From: Chloroflexota bacterium
Lineage (GTDB): Bacteria > Chloroflexota > Anaerolineae > Aggregatilineales > Phototrophicaceae
Direction: 5' to 3'
Assembly: GCA_016223085.1 (NCBI GenBank)
Contig: JACRPS010000003.1
Coordinates: forward strand, 747,666-811,665
DNA length: 64,000 nt
The position numbers and the translations under genes were made by a program. Under the pieces are notes generated by a model. The model searched no databases, was not told the DNA's origin, and saw only the letters and a list, made by a program, of their open reading frames with translations. Positions 25,152 to 33,911 of the stretch are shown here, piece by piece. Positions within the stretch are counted from its first letter, which is position 1; every line of letters starts with the position of its first letter.

Positions 25152-25699
25152 ACGTTAAACATCTCGCTCACGGCCAGCGTAAAACCGGGCAGCACATCGC
25201 CGCCGTCGAAGGTGTCGCCGTCCATCAGCAGTTGGCGGTCATCCGGCGTTCGCACTTCCACCAGCCGCTTTTCCGGGTACAGCAGCACGACCATCCGCAC
25301 GCCGTGCGCCAGGTAATAATCCGCCTTGTCGTGCATCGCCTTGTAGCTGTCGTCCGGAGATTTGATCTCCACCACCAGATCAGGCAGACGCGGCACAGCG
25401 CCTCGTGTCACGATAGGCGTTGCTACATCGGCATAAAACGAGATGTCCGGCAAAAGCGCGTTGTGTGGATCGTCCGGCAGTTGGTGGCGAATTTCAACGC
25501 CCACCCGTCCCAGTTTGTTCTGCTCGACAAACAGCAGCAGGCGCGAGCCAAACTTGAGTGCTAAGAGACCGTGCTCCTGTGTTGGCACTTTTTCCACCAT
25601 CTCCCCGTTGATGAGTTCAAACCGCCGGTCGCGGTTTTCCGGCAGCGCGGCGAAGGCTTCCAGGTCCTCCACCGTGTGCAGCTTACGCTCGACAACCAT
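25148..25699 (-). CDS. Uma2-family (DUF820) PD-(D/E)xK protein
   Basis: 183 residues. The Uma2 core 'DISFYADVATP' and 'LPDLVVEIKSPDDSYKAMHD' supplies the acidic residue and the ExK of a PD-(D/E)xK nuclease fold; 'KADYYLAHGVRMVVLLYPEK' and 'FTLAVSEMF' complete it. Function is not settled for this family, which is abundant in Cyanobacteria and Chloroflexota and often near mobile elements. AGGA precedes the ATG at 25699. The last codons lie in a palindromic element. A second member is at 57832-58386. Confidence 0.85.
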   Translation of the reverse strand: MVVERKLHTVEDLEAFAALPENRDRRFELINGEMVEKVPTQEHGLLALKFGSRLLLFVEQNKLGRVGVEIRHQLPDDPHNALLPDISFYADVATPIVTRGAVPRLPDLVVEIKSPDDSYKAMHDKADYYLAHGVRMVVLLYPEKRLVEVRTPDDRQLLMDGDTFDGGDVLPGFTLAVSEMFNV

Positions 25700-25724
25700 C
25701 GCCCAATCCTCACTCGTTTTGCCT

Positions 25725-25754
25725 CGTAGGGACAGGCGGCACCATGTCCCTACG
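25725..25754. repeat. Palindromic element, GGGACA class, imperfect
   Basis: CGTAGGGACA and its complement TGTCCCTACG flank a mismatched centre (GGCGGCACCA). It lies between the Uma2 gene and the HerA-like ATPase gene. Confidence 0.7.
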
Positions 25755-25771
25755 AGTGTTATAACGTATCA

Positions 25772-25799
25772 TGTAGGGGCGAACGGACGGTTCGCCCTT
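25772..25799. repeat. Palindromic element, GGGGCGAACG class, imperfect
   Basis: TGTAGGGGCGAACG with CGGTTCGCCC, one end decayed (CCCTT instead of CCCTA). It lies just beyond the stop of the HerA-like ATPase gene and could act as its terminator. Confidence 0.75.
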
Positions 25800-25812
25800 C
25801 GCAAACATTCAG

Positions 25813-28542
25813 TCATGACGCCGGCAGCAGCAGCGGCTGGCCGTTGATCTGCACGAAGTAATACGGTGTCCAGCCGATGCCAAACAGTTCGATCTGGATG
25901 TCCTTCTTGTACGGTGTGATCGTGTATTCCTGCGCTTCCACCGCTGCCCTGGCCCACTTCTCGTTGACGGCCTTGATCTCCTGCTCGAACTTCTGCTCCG
26001 TTTCGGCCATCTCCTGTTCGATCTGCGCCAGTGTTTCCTGGCTTTCCTGCAAATCCTCTTTCGTCTGGCGGCTGAAGCGGTGGGCGCGGCTGGTGCGCGA
26101 CAGCGTGTAAGTGGTGCGCCCGCGCAGCAGGCTCAGCACCGCTTCGCCGCGTGTGAACAACTCCTCGCGGCGGCGGTCGGCCAGTTCTTTCTTTTCGGCG
26201 CTCAACTCGCGTGATTTGCGCTGGTGCTGGTCTTCCAGCTTATCCATGAGCTTCTCATACCGCGCCGCCACTTCGTCAATCTCGGCGTCACGTTTTTCCC
26301 GCGCGACCTGCTGTGCCTGCGCCTGGAACTCGCTGAAGTCGGCGTCCGGCCTGCCGTACACGTTTAAAACCGGGTTGTACGGAATCCGCAGCACGGCGGT
26401 AGTGTACAGCATGTCGGTCAGTTCGCTCCGCAGGCTGGTCAGCCGCTTGGAATCGGTCAGCCCCGGCGGCAGGTCGCCATAGATCGCCTCGCCCAGTGGC
26501 GACTGTGACAGGCGGCGGGCATCCACCGGCGGCGTCTGGTATTCCTCCCAGTGCACCAGCCCGGCCTTTTGCAGATTGGGTATCTGGTACGAGAAGATGC
26601 GGGCGGTGTAAAGCTGCGTCTTTTTATCCTGATAGCGCACGATGGCCTGCGCCAGCAGCACCGGTGAATACGCCAGCAGCGGCGTCCCCATCTGCTGGAT
26701 GGCGAAGCGCGTCTGCTGCTCCCAGGCGGCGATAGCCTGCTGCGCCGACAGTCCGGCGGGCAGGAAATACTGCGCGATGCTGGACGTGACTGCCGGCGCA
26801 TTGGATGAGTAGCCTGGCGGCAGCCCGGCGGTGCTGCGAGTGGTCAGGTTGGTAGCCGGTACCGGTTGGGTGTAGCCGGGTGTCGCCTGCGGCGCGAACG
26901 CGCCGGTTTCCGGCGGCAGCGGCGGCATGGGCGCGGTCGGCGACTCGGTGAAGCCCGGCGGGTTTGGCGGCGCAGCCTGTGCCCCAAAGTCGGGCGCAAC
27001 CGGTGGCAGCGGCAGGTTGTTATGCCCGCCTCCCCCGCCCACGTACTGCGGCGTGTAACCCGTCACCGGCTGCGACACACCCGCGCCAGCCGGGGCCGCC
27101 GCGCCCAGCCGCGCCATCAATTCCTGCTTCTGCGGTGCCATCAGTATGGCGATCTGCTGGCGTGTCAGCGGCCCGCGCAGGTAGCTCATCGCCCAGCGCG
27201 TATGTACCAGTACCGGCCCGCCGGTATCGTGGATGTTATGCATCAGGAACACGCGCGGCTCGATGTCTGCGATCAGCCGTTCGATGTCTTTAAGGTTCAA
27301 CTGGTTCTGCGCGCTTGCCAGCGACTCCAGCCCGGTCATCACCCGGCGGCGGTCGTTCTCCGATTGCAGCCGCCCGATGAACCACGTCCCGGCGTTCGAC
27401 AGCCCCTTGTAATCCAGATCGCCGGGGTTCTGCGTCGCCAGAATCAACCCCAGGCCGAAGGCGCGCGCCTGTTTAAGCAGCCGCAGAATCGGCTCTTTGG
27501 TCGGCGGATTCAGCGGATAGGGCGGGAAGTAGCCGAACATCTCATCAATGTACAGCAGCGCCCGCAGGCTGGTCGTACCGCTGAGGCCGCGCATCCACGT
27601 CAGCATGTTTTCCAGCAGCAGCGTGATGATAAACTGCCGTTCGGCTTCGGTCAGGTGCGCCAGGTAAAAAATGGAGACGTGCGCCCGGCCATTCGGCTGA
27701 TACAGCAAACTCTGGATGTTCAGCGGTTCGCCGCGAATCCACGACTGGAACGACGGTGCGGCGATGATGTTGTTCAGGCTCATCGCCAGCTTCACGCGGG
27801 CTTTCTCCGACATGTATTCGTCAATTGGCAGCACACCCAGCTTGGTGAACGGCGGCTTCTGCACCTGCAAGATAATATCTTCCAGCGTCAGGTTCTGGCC
27901 GCGCTGCCAGGCGTATTCGAAGATATTGGCGATCAGCACGTGTTCCTTGTCGCGCACCGGCTGCGCATCCATGCCGATCAGCGCCAGCAGCGCCGTGACG
28001 ATGCCGTTGATCTTCTCGCGCAGAAATTCCTCGTTGCCGTTCCAGCCTTCCCGTGGCGCGGCCAGCGACGCCAGGATACTGACCGGCAGACCGGCATCCG
28101 ACCCCGGCGTATAGATGCTGTACTTGGCGATGCCCTTCAGCCAGCGCACCCGGTCGGGAACGATACCCCAACTGGTCAGGCCGTCGCGCCACTGCTGCGC
28201 CACGTCAGCGGCATAAGCTGCCGTATCCAGCCCGGCGCGCAGCGCATCGTCCGGGTTCACCCAGGGCACAAAATCTTCCGCGCGCATGTCCGGGAAGGTC
28301 AGCAGCAGATTGGTGATGTCGCCTTTGGGATCAATGATGATCGCCGGGATGTTGTCAAGGATGGCTTCTTCCAACAGCGTAATACATAGGCCCGTCTTGC
28401 CGCTGCCGGTCATGCCAACCACAACCGCATGGGTTGTCAGATCGCGGGCGTCGTAATAAACCACATCGTTGGTCAGCCGGTGCGTTTCCGGATCGTAGCG
28501 GCGTCCGAGGTAAAACGTGGTGGGCGCTTCAATAAAGGGCAT
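25813..28542 (-). CDS. HerA/VirB4-like ATPase with a C-terminal coiled coil
   Basis: 909 residues. Walker A is 'VVVGMTGSGKTGLCITLLEE' with K49; Walker B is 'LLYIDEMFGYFPPYP' near residue 331, followed by 'LGLILATQNPGDLDYKGLSN' near residue 365, the sensor region of FtsK-HerA ATPases. Residues 480-590 are Pro/Gly-rich, and residues 735-870 form a long charged coiled coil ('QRKSRELSAEKKELADRRRE'). It is the kind of ATP-binding protein found in Chloroflexota and Actinomycetota without an assigned role, perhaps a DNA- or protein-pumping motor. The ATG at 28542 has GGGAG upstream. Confidence 0.85.
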   Translation of the reverse strand: MPFIEAPTTFYLGRRYDPETHRLTNDVVYYDARDLTTHAVVVGMTGSGKTGLCITLLEEAILDNIPAIIIDPKGDITNLLLTFPDMRAEDFVPWVNPDDALRAGLDTAAYAADVAQQWRDGLTSWGIVPDRVRWLKGIAKYSIYTPGSDAGLPVSILASLAAPREGWNGNEEFLREKINGIVTALLALIGMDAQPVRDKEHVLIANIFEYAWQRGQNLTLEDIILQVQKPPFTKLGVLPIDEYMSEKARVKLAMSLNNIIAAPSFQSWIRGEPLNIQSLLYQPNGRAHVSIFYLAHLTEAERQFIITLLLENMLTWMRGLSGTTSLRALLYIDEMFGYFPPYPLNPPTKEPILRLLKQARAFGLGLILATQNPGDLDYKGLSNAGTWFIGRLQSENDRRRVMTGLESLASAQNQLNLKDIERLIADIEPRVFLMHNIHDTGGPVLVHTRWAMSYLRGPLTRQQIAILMAPQKQELMARLGAAAPAGAGVSQPVTGYTPQYVGGGGGHNNLPLPPVAPDFGAQAAPPNPPGFTESPTAPMPPLPPETGAFAPQATPGYTQPVPATNLTTRSTAGLPPGYSSNAPAVTSSIAQYFLPAGLSAQQAIAAWEQQTRFAIQQMGTPLLAYSPVLLAQAIVRYQDKKTQLYTARIFSYQIPNLQKAGLVHWEEYQTPPVDARRLSQSPLGEAIYGDLPPGLTDSKRLTSLRSELTDMLYTTAVLRIPYNPVLNVYGRPDADFSEFQAQAQQVAREKRDAEIDEVAARYEKLMDKLEDQHQRKSRELSAEKKELADRRREELFTRGEAVLSLLRGRTTYTLSRTSRAHRFSRQTKEDLQESQETLAQIEQEMAETEQKFEQEIKAVNEKWARAAVEAQEYTITPYKKDIQIELFGIGWTPYYFVQINGQPLLLPAS

Positions 28543-28604
28543 GGGGTGTCTCCCTGTTACAGACTAAACAGTAGAAGCACGGGCTATTCGATTATCGGTC
28601 AAAA

Positions 28605-28660
28605 AGGTATGAGGTATGAGTGAATAAACTCTCCCACCTCGCACCTCATCCCTCGCCACT
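28605..28660. repeat. Heptanucleotide-type tandem and inverted repeat
   Basis: GGTATGA twice, then CACCTCG-CACCTCA-TCCCTCG-CCACTCA: seven-base units varying at two or three positions. Same kind as 35626-35652, 57624-57752 and 61777-61808. It lies upstream of the HerA-like ATPase gene. Confidence 0.55.
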
Positions 28661-28685
28661 CAATTATAGCACATATGCTCTAGCG

Positions 28686-29924
28686 TCAGTTGCACGTGAT
28701 TCCGCCCGGCGCGCGCGACTCCGCCCAGCGGCGGTTAAACTCCGCCACGTACTGCGCCGCCAGATCGGGGTCCGGGATAATCAGCAGGTTTTCGTCGTTG
28801 GACTCAGTGGCGTTGCTGGAAATGTTAAACGAGCCGGTAATCACAATCGCGTCGTCCACGATAAACAGCTTGTGATGCAGGATGGACTTGCCGCTGTCCT
28901 GGCGCGCGTCCAGCCCGGCGCAGCGCAGCGTCCGCAGTTCGCTGGCCTGGGTTTCGCTGCCGGTGGTTTCAAAGATGCCTTGCACGAGGATATTAGGGTT
29001 CGCCGCCGCCCGGTCCATGATCGCTTTGGCTACGTCGAAGTCAGTGAACGAGAATGTCAGAAACCGGACCGATTTTTGCGCGCTGCCGATGGTGGCGACG
29101 ATGGCTTGCAGCACCCTGTCTTCCGGCGCGAAGTACAGTTGAATTGGCACGCCGTCCTGGGTGAAGGTTGTCGTGGCGCTGGGGGTTTTGTTCGGGCCAA
29201 AGCGCCGGTTATTAAACATCTGGTCAAATTCGGCCTGGTAGCGTTCCGCCAGCCGCCGCGACCGCAGCGCCAGCGCGTTGTTATTGTTGCGGTAGGTGTC
29301 GTTGATGGTGAAATTCCATGACCCCGTCCAGACCGTCGCGCCGTTCAGAATCATAAACTTGTTGTGCATGAAAGCCGTGCGTTTGTCGTCCACCACCGGA
29401 ATCCCCGCCGCCACGAGTTGCGGCACGGTCGAGTCGTCGTCCTCCAGGCCGTGCTGCGTGTCGGTCACCATGCGAATACGGACGCCGCGCCGGTGCGCAT
29501 CCAGAACCGCTTTCGTTAACGCAGGCAGGTTAAACTCATACGCGGCAATGTCCAGCGTATCGCCGCTTTTAAGCTGGTCAATCGCGGCGGCAAGCTGCAT
29601 CTCAATCCCGTTCACGTAGGTTGAGGTGTCCCGGCTGCCGGTCGGCGCGGTGAAAAACACCTGCCAGAACCCTTTTTGCGCCCCAAACCCCTGGCCGACG
29701 TTGAGCGTCGTCACGTTGCCGGGCACGTTTGCTACTTCCGTACCGGGCGGCGCGACGGTCACAACGGCTGTAGCAACCGGGGTGGTCAGCCCCAGCAGGC
29801 TGAGGACATCCACGCCGGTGATGCCGCCAATGGCGACGGCGATCACCAGCACGATGGCCGTTATCAGCGTGGCAATGATCGAACGCGGGGCGGAACTGTC
29901 GGTATTACGGCTGCGTTTCGCCAT
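28686..29924 (-). CDS. Membrane-anchored phospholipase D-fold protein
   Basis: 412 residues from the ATG at 29924 (GGAG upstream). One hydrophobic segment at residues 18-37 (ATLITAIVLVIAVAIGGIT) anchors it, with the catalytic part outside. Two HKD motifs are visible: 'FMHNKFMILNGATVWTGSWN' near residue 185 and 'ILHHKLFIVDDAIVITGSFN' near residue 348, so both halves of the active site are present. PLD-fold enzymes act on phosphodiesters, either lipids or nucleic acids; an anchored extracytoplasmic enzyme of this size resembles bacterial phospholipases or nucleases. Its start overlaps the upstream gene by 20 bases. Confidence 0.88.
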   Translation of the reverse strand: MAKRSRNTDSSAPRSIIATLITAIVLVIAVAIGGITGVDVLSLLGLTTPVATAVVTVAPPGTEVANVPGNVTTLNVGQGFGAQKGFWQVFFTAPTGSRDTSTYVNGIEMQLAAAIDQLKSGDTLDIAAYEFNLPALTKAVLDAHRRGVRIRMVTDTQHGLEDDDSTVPQLVAAGIPVVDDKRTAFMHNKFMILNGATVWTGSWNFTINDTYRNNNNALALRSRRLAERYQAEFDQMFNNRRFGPNKTPSATTTFTQDGVPIQLYFAPEDRVLQAIVATIGSAQKSVRFLTFSFTDFDVAKAIMDRAAANPNILVQGIFETTGSETQASELRTLRCAGLDARQDSGKSILHHKLFIVDDAIVITGSFNISSNATESNDENLLIIPDPDLAAQYVAEFNRRWAESRAPGGITCN

Positions 29925-30447
29925 TGTGGTCTCCTGTGGTGGGTGGCGCGGGCAGCGCCGGTTGATCGGTCGAAAGGGGTGGTGCGTTAGAAACCGAAGG
30001 AGAAGCAGGTTCGCCCTCGTTCGGTGGAGTTCCAGGGGCAACCGGCGCGACCAGCGCGGTCAGGGCACGGATGTTGGCGATGTTATCCAGCGTTTCCTGC
30101 TGCTGGAGGTAACCTGCAAACGATGGGGGCGTGACCGCCTGTGCCGACGGTACAAAGCCCGCGACTGCCTGCGCCGAGGCCGCGATCTTATCCAGCGATT
30201 CCTGCCGTTCCTCCGGCAGCAGATCGGCGCGGCGCGAAGTGAAGCGGTTCACGCGCGTCAGCAGCTTCAGCAGGTGCTGGAGCGCCTCCTCAAACTGCGC
30301 GTCGTCCAGATTTTGCGCCGCCAGCGCGCGAATCTGGTCTTCACCCCACTTCAGCAGTACCAGCGCCTCATCATCGGTCAGTTCATCGCGGACGCTGGCG
30401 TCGCCGTAAAGCTGCTCGATAGCCCGGTCAGCCTGTTCCTGGGACAT
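29905..30447 (-). CDS. Uncharacterised protein coupled to the PLD gene
   Basis: 180 residues, not recognised. Residues 1-100 are helical and acidic ('LTDDEALVLLKWGEDQIRAL'), and the last 60 are Pro/Thr-rich and probably disordered. No signal peptide or membrane segment is apparent. Its 3' end overlaps the start of the anchored phospholipase D gene by 20 bases, so the two are co-translated and it may be a cytosolic partner. Confidence 0.7.
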   Translation of the reverse strand: MSQEQADRAIEQLYGDASVRDELTDDEALVLLKWGEDQIRALAAQNLDDAQFEEALQHLLKLLTRVNRFTSRRADLLPEERQESLDKIAASAQAVAGFVPSAQAVTPPSFAGYLQQQETLDNIANIRALTALVAPVAPGTPPNEGEPASPSVSNAPPLSTDQPALPAPPTTGDHNGETQP

Positions 30448-30571
30448 GGGAGGGAACTCCTTTTACGTTGATGATAGCACACAACCACGCCGCCGGCAGA
30501 CCGCGCCCGACAATACTGCGCTTACAGAACTGTGTTACAATAGCGCATGGGTTTTTACAGGAGCGAACGTG

Positions 30572-31279
30572 ATGCGGCAGTTGATTGTGGGTGATATTCA
30601 CGGCTGTTACGACGAATTTCAGGAATTATTGGACAAAGCCGCGCCCGCCAGCGATGATGAAATCATCGCCATTGGTGATCTGGTAGATCGCGGGCCGGAG
30701 TCGGCCAAGGTGCTGAACTTCTTCCGTACCACGCCCAACGCCCGTTCCATCATGGGCAACCACGAGCGCAAACACGTGCGTGCCTTCCGGGGCGAACTGG
30801 AACCCGCCGCTTCACAGATCATCACCCGCTATCAGATCGGCCCGTCGGATTATCCCGCCGCCATCGTTTACATGGACGGCCTGCCGCGTTACCTGGAGTT
30901 GCCGGACGCGCTGCTGGTTCATGGCTTCTGGGAGCCGGGCGTCCCGCTGGCGGAGCAGAAAGAAACGGTCATCGTCGGCACGCTGTCCGGCGAACAGTAT
31001 CTGCGCGACAACGGCCTATGGCCCTGGTACGAACGCTACGACGGCGACAAACCCCTAATCGTCGGCCACCGCGATTACAGCGGCGGGCAAAAAAAGCCCT
31101 GTGTCTACCGGGAGCGGGTCTACGGCCTGGACACCCGCTGCGTCTACGGCGGCTCGCTAACCGCGCTGTGGCTGCCGGACTTCACGCTCATTTCCGTCCC
31201 CAGCCGGGCGGACTACTGGCCACAGGTGCAGCGCCGCTACGCCGACATTCTGCCAGTGGAGAATGGCGACGAGGAGTGA
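30572..31279 (+). CDS. Metallophosphoesterase (bacterial Ser/Thr phosphatase or Ap4A hydrolase-like)
   Basis: 235 residues. The calcineurin-like metal motifs are all present: 'VGDIHGCYDEF' (G7, D8, H10), 'GDLVDRGP' (35-42), 'GNHERKH' (62-68) and a later 'LVHGFW' and 'VGHRDYSG'. This matches the PrpE/PPP bacterial group that dephosphorylates Ser/Thr or symmetric dinucleoside polyphosphates. As Hanks-type kinases are also encoded in this window, a phosphatase partner is plausible but not shown. GGAG precedes the ATG at 30572; the frame is open upstream to 30446. Confidence 0.88.
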   Translation: MRQLIVGDIHGCYDEFQELLDKAAPASDDEIIAIGDLVDRGPESAKVLNFFRTTPNARSIMGNHERKHVRAFRGELEPAASQIITRYQIGPSDYPAAIVYMDGLPRYLELPDALLVHGFWEPGVPLAEQKETVIVGTLSGEQYLRDNGLWPWYERYDGDKPLIVGHRDYSGGQKKPCVYRERVYGLDTRCVYGGSLTALWLPDFTLISVPSRADYWPQVQRRYADILPVENGDEE

Positions 31280-31320
31280 TAGCATCGCCCTGGGTTCAAA
31301 CCCGGGGCTACCGGAAAACC

Positions 31321-31431
31321 AAGCCCACTGAAGGGGCTAATAAAGGCACAACAATAACCCTAACAGCCCCTTTAGTGGGCTTACAGCAGCCTTCAGGCTG
31401 CCGGGTTCAGCCAGATGGCTTTAGCCTCTGG
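31321..31431. repeat. Compound inverted repeat between convergent genes
   Basis: AAGCCCACTGAAGGGGCT at 31321-31338 pairs with AGCCCCTTTAGTGGGCTT at 31365-31382 (one mismatch), a strong hairpin. A second hairpin, GCAGCC/GGCTGC, follows at 31387-31400, then GTTCAGCCAGATGGCTTTAG at 31405-31424. The last part matches 61917-61936 with two differences, so this is a dispersed repeat. It may also end transcription between the phosphatase and esterase genes. Confidence 0.75.
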
Positions 31432-31443
31432 CGTAGGTCGCCC

Positions 31444-32643
31444 TTACTCGCTGTCCACCTTGCCGGGGAAGACCCAGGCTAGCGCTTCCGGCGTGATGCT
31501 GCGGAAACCCACCAGCCCGTGCCCGCTGCCGATTTCAACAAATTTATACACCACGTCGCGCCGGGTTTTTAACACCTCGCGCAGCGCCTCCGCCGGTTTG
31601 ACGAAGCGCGGGCGCGCCTCGTAGCGCCCAACCGATTGGAAAATCTGTTTGGGCAGCAAATGCGACTCTTCGAAGCGCGACACATACTGCTCCAGCAGCC
31701 GCTCGCCCTCCCCCTTGCCCATCGGTGGGGAAATCATGATGAGGCCGTTAAACACCGCCGGATTACGCAGCGCCGCGTGCGCCGCCGCAATCGCGCCGAC
31801 GGCCACGCCGCCCACCCCCAGGTTAGTCGAATCAATCCGGTAATGGGTCTGCACAAACGGCAGCAGTTCGGTCAGCAGCGAAGCGTACTGGCGGTCATTG
31901 CTGATGTATTCGCGCATCCGCTCCTGATGGTTGCCGCTTTGCAGCATGGCGATCACCACCGGCATCATCCGCTGGTGTTTGACGAGTGCGTCGGCGATAA
32001 ACGGCACCTGCAGTGGACCGACCGCCCACTGGCCGTCCATCAGGATGAGCAGTGGATACACCATGCCCGACCCTTCGTAGCCGGGTGGCGTATAGACCCA
32101 CAGCTTGCGCGACCGGAAGCCAAGCTGGGCGCTGTCGAAACTGTGTTCGTAGATGCGCCCGCGCGGCACGCCCTTCATCGCCTGCCAGTTGGGGAACGGG
32201 CGCGCCTCCGGCATCCGCAGCACGGACACCATCTGCTGCGCGGTTTCCATCCGTAACGGATTGCGGGGATCGAAGCGCCAGTAGTTCGACACGCGCCCCA
32301 CGATATCCGGCTCGGTGGCGAGAGGAGTCATCGGGTCGTCCACCGCCAGCAGGTAATCCAGCAGGTCGTCGCCCGCAAACTCCCGCGTTACATACCACAT
32401 GCTGGTGCCGTCCAGCCGGGTCATCGGAATGAAGGGGGGGTCGGCCTTCACCGTGTCCAGGTTGAGCGCCACGCTGCGGCGGCTGCCCAGGCTGGTGAAA
32501 ATAAACGTGGCCGTGTTGCCCTGCACCCAGGGCCACTCCGGGCGTTCCAGCAGCAGTTGGTCCACCAACTCCTGTCGTTCTTCATCGCTGGCGGCCTGGC
32601 GCGCGTCTTCGAGGAAACGTTCGAACGAATTCCACCGGGGCAT
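31444..32643 (-). CDS. Alpha/beta-hydrolase (esterase D-like) protein lacking the nucleophile Ser
   Basis: 399 residues. Residues 1-165 are an N-terminal domain seen in enterochelin-esterase-like proteins, and residues 175-399 are the hydrolase fold ('RKLWVYTPPGYEGSGMVYPL', 'LLILMDGQWAVGP'). Where the family has Gly-x-Ser-x-Gly, this protein has 'LGVGGVAVGAIAAAHAALR', so residue 281 is Ala. The C-terminal 'EIGSGHGLVGFRSITPEALA' keeps the His. Without the Ser, normal esterase chemistry is unlikely; it may be a binding protein or use another mechanism. Codons around 281 (GTG GCC GTC GGC) show no frameshift. Confidence 0.8.
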   Translation of the reverse strand: MPRWNSFERFLEDARQAASDEERQELVDQLLLERPEWPWVQGNTATFIFTSLGSRRSVALNLDTVKADPPFIPMTRLDGTSMWYVTREFAGDDLLDYLLAVDDPMTPLATEPDIVGRVSNYWRFDPRNPLRMETAQQMVSVLRMPEARPFPNWQAMKGVPRGRIYEHSFDSAQLGFRSRKLWVYTPPGYEGSGMVYPLLILMDGQWAVGPLQVPFIADALVKHQRMMPVVIAMLQSGNHQERMREYISNDRQYASLLTELLPFVQTHYRIDSTNLGVGGVAVGAIAAAHAALRNPAVFNGLIMISPPMGKGEGERLLEQYVSRFEESHLLPKQIFQSVGRYEARPRFVKPAEALREVLKTRRDVVYKFVEIGSGHGLVGFRSITPEALAWVFPGKVDSE

Positions 32644-32808
32644 GAACGCTGCTCCTCTGTCGTTATGGATGAGTCACCTCCCTGATTGTAACATTCCCTG
32701 TCTGTAAAGCATAATCCACTTGCCCCAATTCCAGCCTGATTGCATAATAAGACGTGGCGGGCGTGTTCCCGCCATCACAATTCTGTATTTCAACTATGAG
32801 GCAATTCC

Positions 32809-33705
32809 GTGTTTTCTGAACTGAAATCGCTCCGCATCCCGGTCGTTCTGCTCCTGCTGCTCACCGCCTGCGCCGGGAGCGTGTCATCCAATAGCACCAG
32901 CCCGGCCCCGGTCGCACAGGTTCCCACCCCACAGCTTCCGGTCAACGCGCAGGGCGTGGCGCTGGTTGCCAAGGTCAACGAGCAGGAAATCACGCTGCCG
33001 GAATTCCAGCGGGCGCTGGAACGGCGGCAGGTAGAAGGTAACGCTGCCGACCCCACCGCGCTGGAAGCCGACGTGCTGGAACAGTTGATTGACCAGGTGT
33101 TGATCGAACAGGGTGCCGCCGCCCAGCAGATCGCCGTCACTGATGAGGACGTTAACGCCGAACTCCAGATCAACGTCGAACTGGCGGGCAGCCAGGAAGC
33201 CTGGGACGACTGGCTGGCGACCAACGGCTACACGGCAGACGAATTTACGCAGACGCTGCGCGAAACATTAGTGACCAACCAGCTCCGTGACGCCATGACC
33301 GAAGACCTGTCGGGTGATGTAGCGCAGGTCCATGCCCGGCACATCCTGCTCACCAGCGAACAGGACGCCACTACCGTGCTGTCCCGGCTGACGGCGGGTG
33401 AGGATTTTGCGGCGCTGGCACAGCAGTTCTCGCTGGACGAAACCACCCGCGCCCAGGGCGGCGACCTCGGTTGGTTCACGCGGGAAGAACTGCTGGTGCC
33501 GGAACTGGCGGAAGTGGCCTTCGCGCTGCAACCGGGGCAGATCGGTGGCCCCATCGCCACGTCGCTGGGGTATCATGTGGTGCAGACGCTGGAAAGCGGC
33601 AGCCGCCCGGTTGACCCGGAACGCCGCTTTTACATCGCGCAGGCGCGGTTTGAAAAGTGGCTGGACGAGATGCGGCAGGCGGCCACCATCGAACGGTATC
33701 GGTAA
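32809..33705 (+). CDS. Peptidyl-prolyl isomerase lipoprotein (PrsA/SurA-like parvulin)
   Basis: 298 residues, starting with GTG at 32809. The signal peptide ends in a lipobox ('LLLLTAC', Cys near residue 21), so it is an outer-face lipoprotein. Residues 55-165 form the SurA N-terminal helical region ('VNEQEITLPEFQRALERRQV'). The parvulin domain spans about residues 170-270: 'VHARHILLTSEQDATTVL', 'GEDFAALAQQFSLDETTRAQ', 'GGDLGWFTREELLVPELA' and 'GYHVVQTLESG'. It helps fold secreted proteins. The three surface-protein genes downstream are plausible clients. Confidence 0.9.
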   Translation: MFSELKSLRIPVVLLLLLTACAGSVSSNSTSPAPVAQVPTPQLPVNAQGVALVAKVNEQEITLPEFQRALERRQVEGNAADPTALEADVLEQLIDQVLIEQGAAAQQIAVTDEDVNAELQINVELAGSQEAWDDWLATNGYTADEFTQTLRETLVTNQLRDAMTEDLSGDVAQVHARHILLTSEQDATTVLSRLTAGEDFAALAQQFSLDETTRAQGGDLGWFTREELLVPELAEVAFALQPGQIGGPIATSLGYHVVQTLESGSRPVDPERRFYIAQARFEKWLDEMRQAATIERYR

Positions 33706-33717
33706 CGTTGTGTTGTG

Positions 33718-33745
33718 GTAGGGGCACGGTATGCCGTGCCCCTAC
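33718..33745. repeat. Palindromic element, GGGGCACGG class
   Basis: Perfect 28-bp palindrome GTAGGGGCACGGTA with its complement, between the parvulin and the 35-residue gene. Same class as the element at 55130-55157 inside the YfhO-type gene. Confidence 0.92.
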
Positions 33746-33789
33746 AATGGCGACATGAGATTGGTTTTTAGCAACCAGAGGCGGCTATC

Positions 33790-33897
33790 ATGGGACAGGG
33801 GCGCAATCGCTTGTATAACCTCATCAGCCTGCTGTTCCTGCTGCTGGCGCTGATCGTGGTACTGCTGGTGATGGTACGTTTCCTCAGCCCGGCGTAA
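33790..33897 (+). CDS. 35-residue single-helix membrane protein
   Basis: A short gene of 35 codons plus TAA, beginning MGQGRNRLYNLISLLFLLL. One hydrophobic helix (residues 9-31) follows a short positive N-terminus. It is nearly identical in pattern to the first 35 residues of the next protein (MGQGSSRIYNLISLVFLVL), and the third gene has a related YNLLTLVFLLLT helix, so it is a paralogue without the extracellular part. GAGGCGG precedes the ATG; the next gene starts 14 bases after its stop. It may associate with the larger proteins in the membrane; this is inference. Confidence 0.75.
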   Translation: MGQGRNRLYNLISLLFLLLALIVVLLVMVRFLSPA

Positions 33898-33911
33898 AGA
33901 GAGGGGCAAGC

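Noticed and set aside
26866-28389. A 507-codon open frame on the forward strand, opposite the HerA-like ATPase gene.
   Set aside because: The reverse-strand gene has Walker motifs and a family match; the forward frame is Arg/Gln/His-rich with no domains, as expected from the antisense of GC-rich coding DNA. Similar long frames at 14258-15571 and 2409-3614 were rejected for the same reason.
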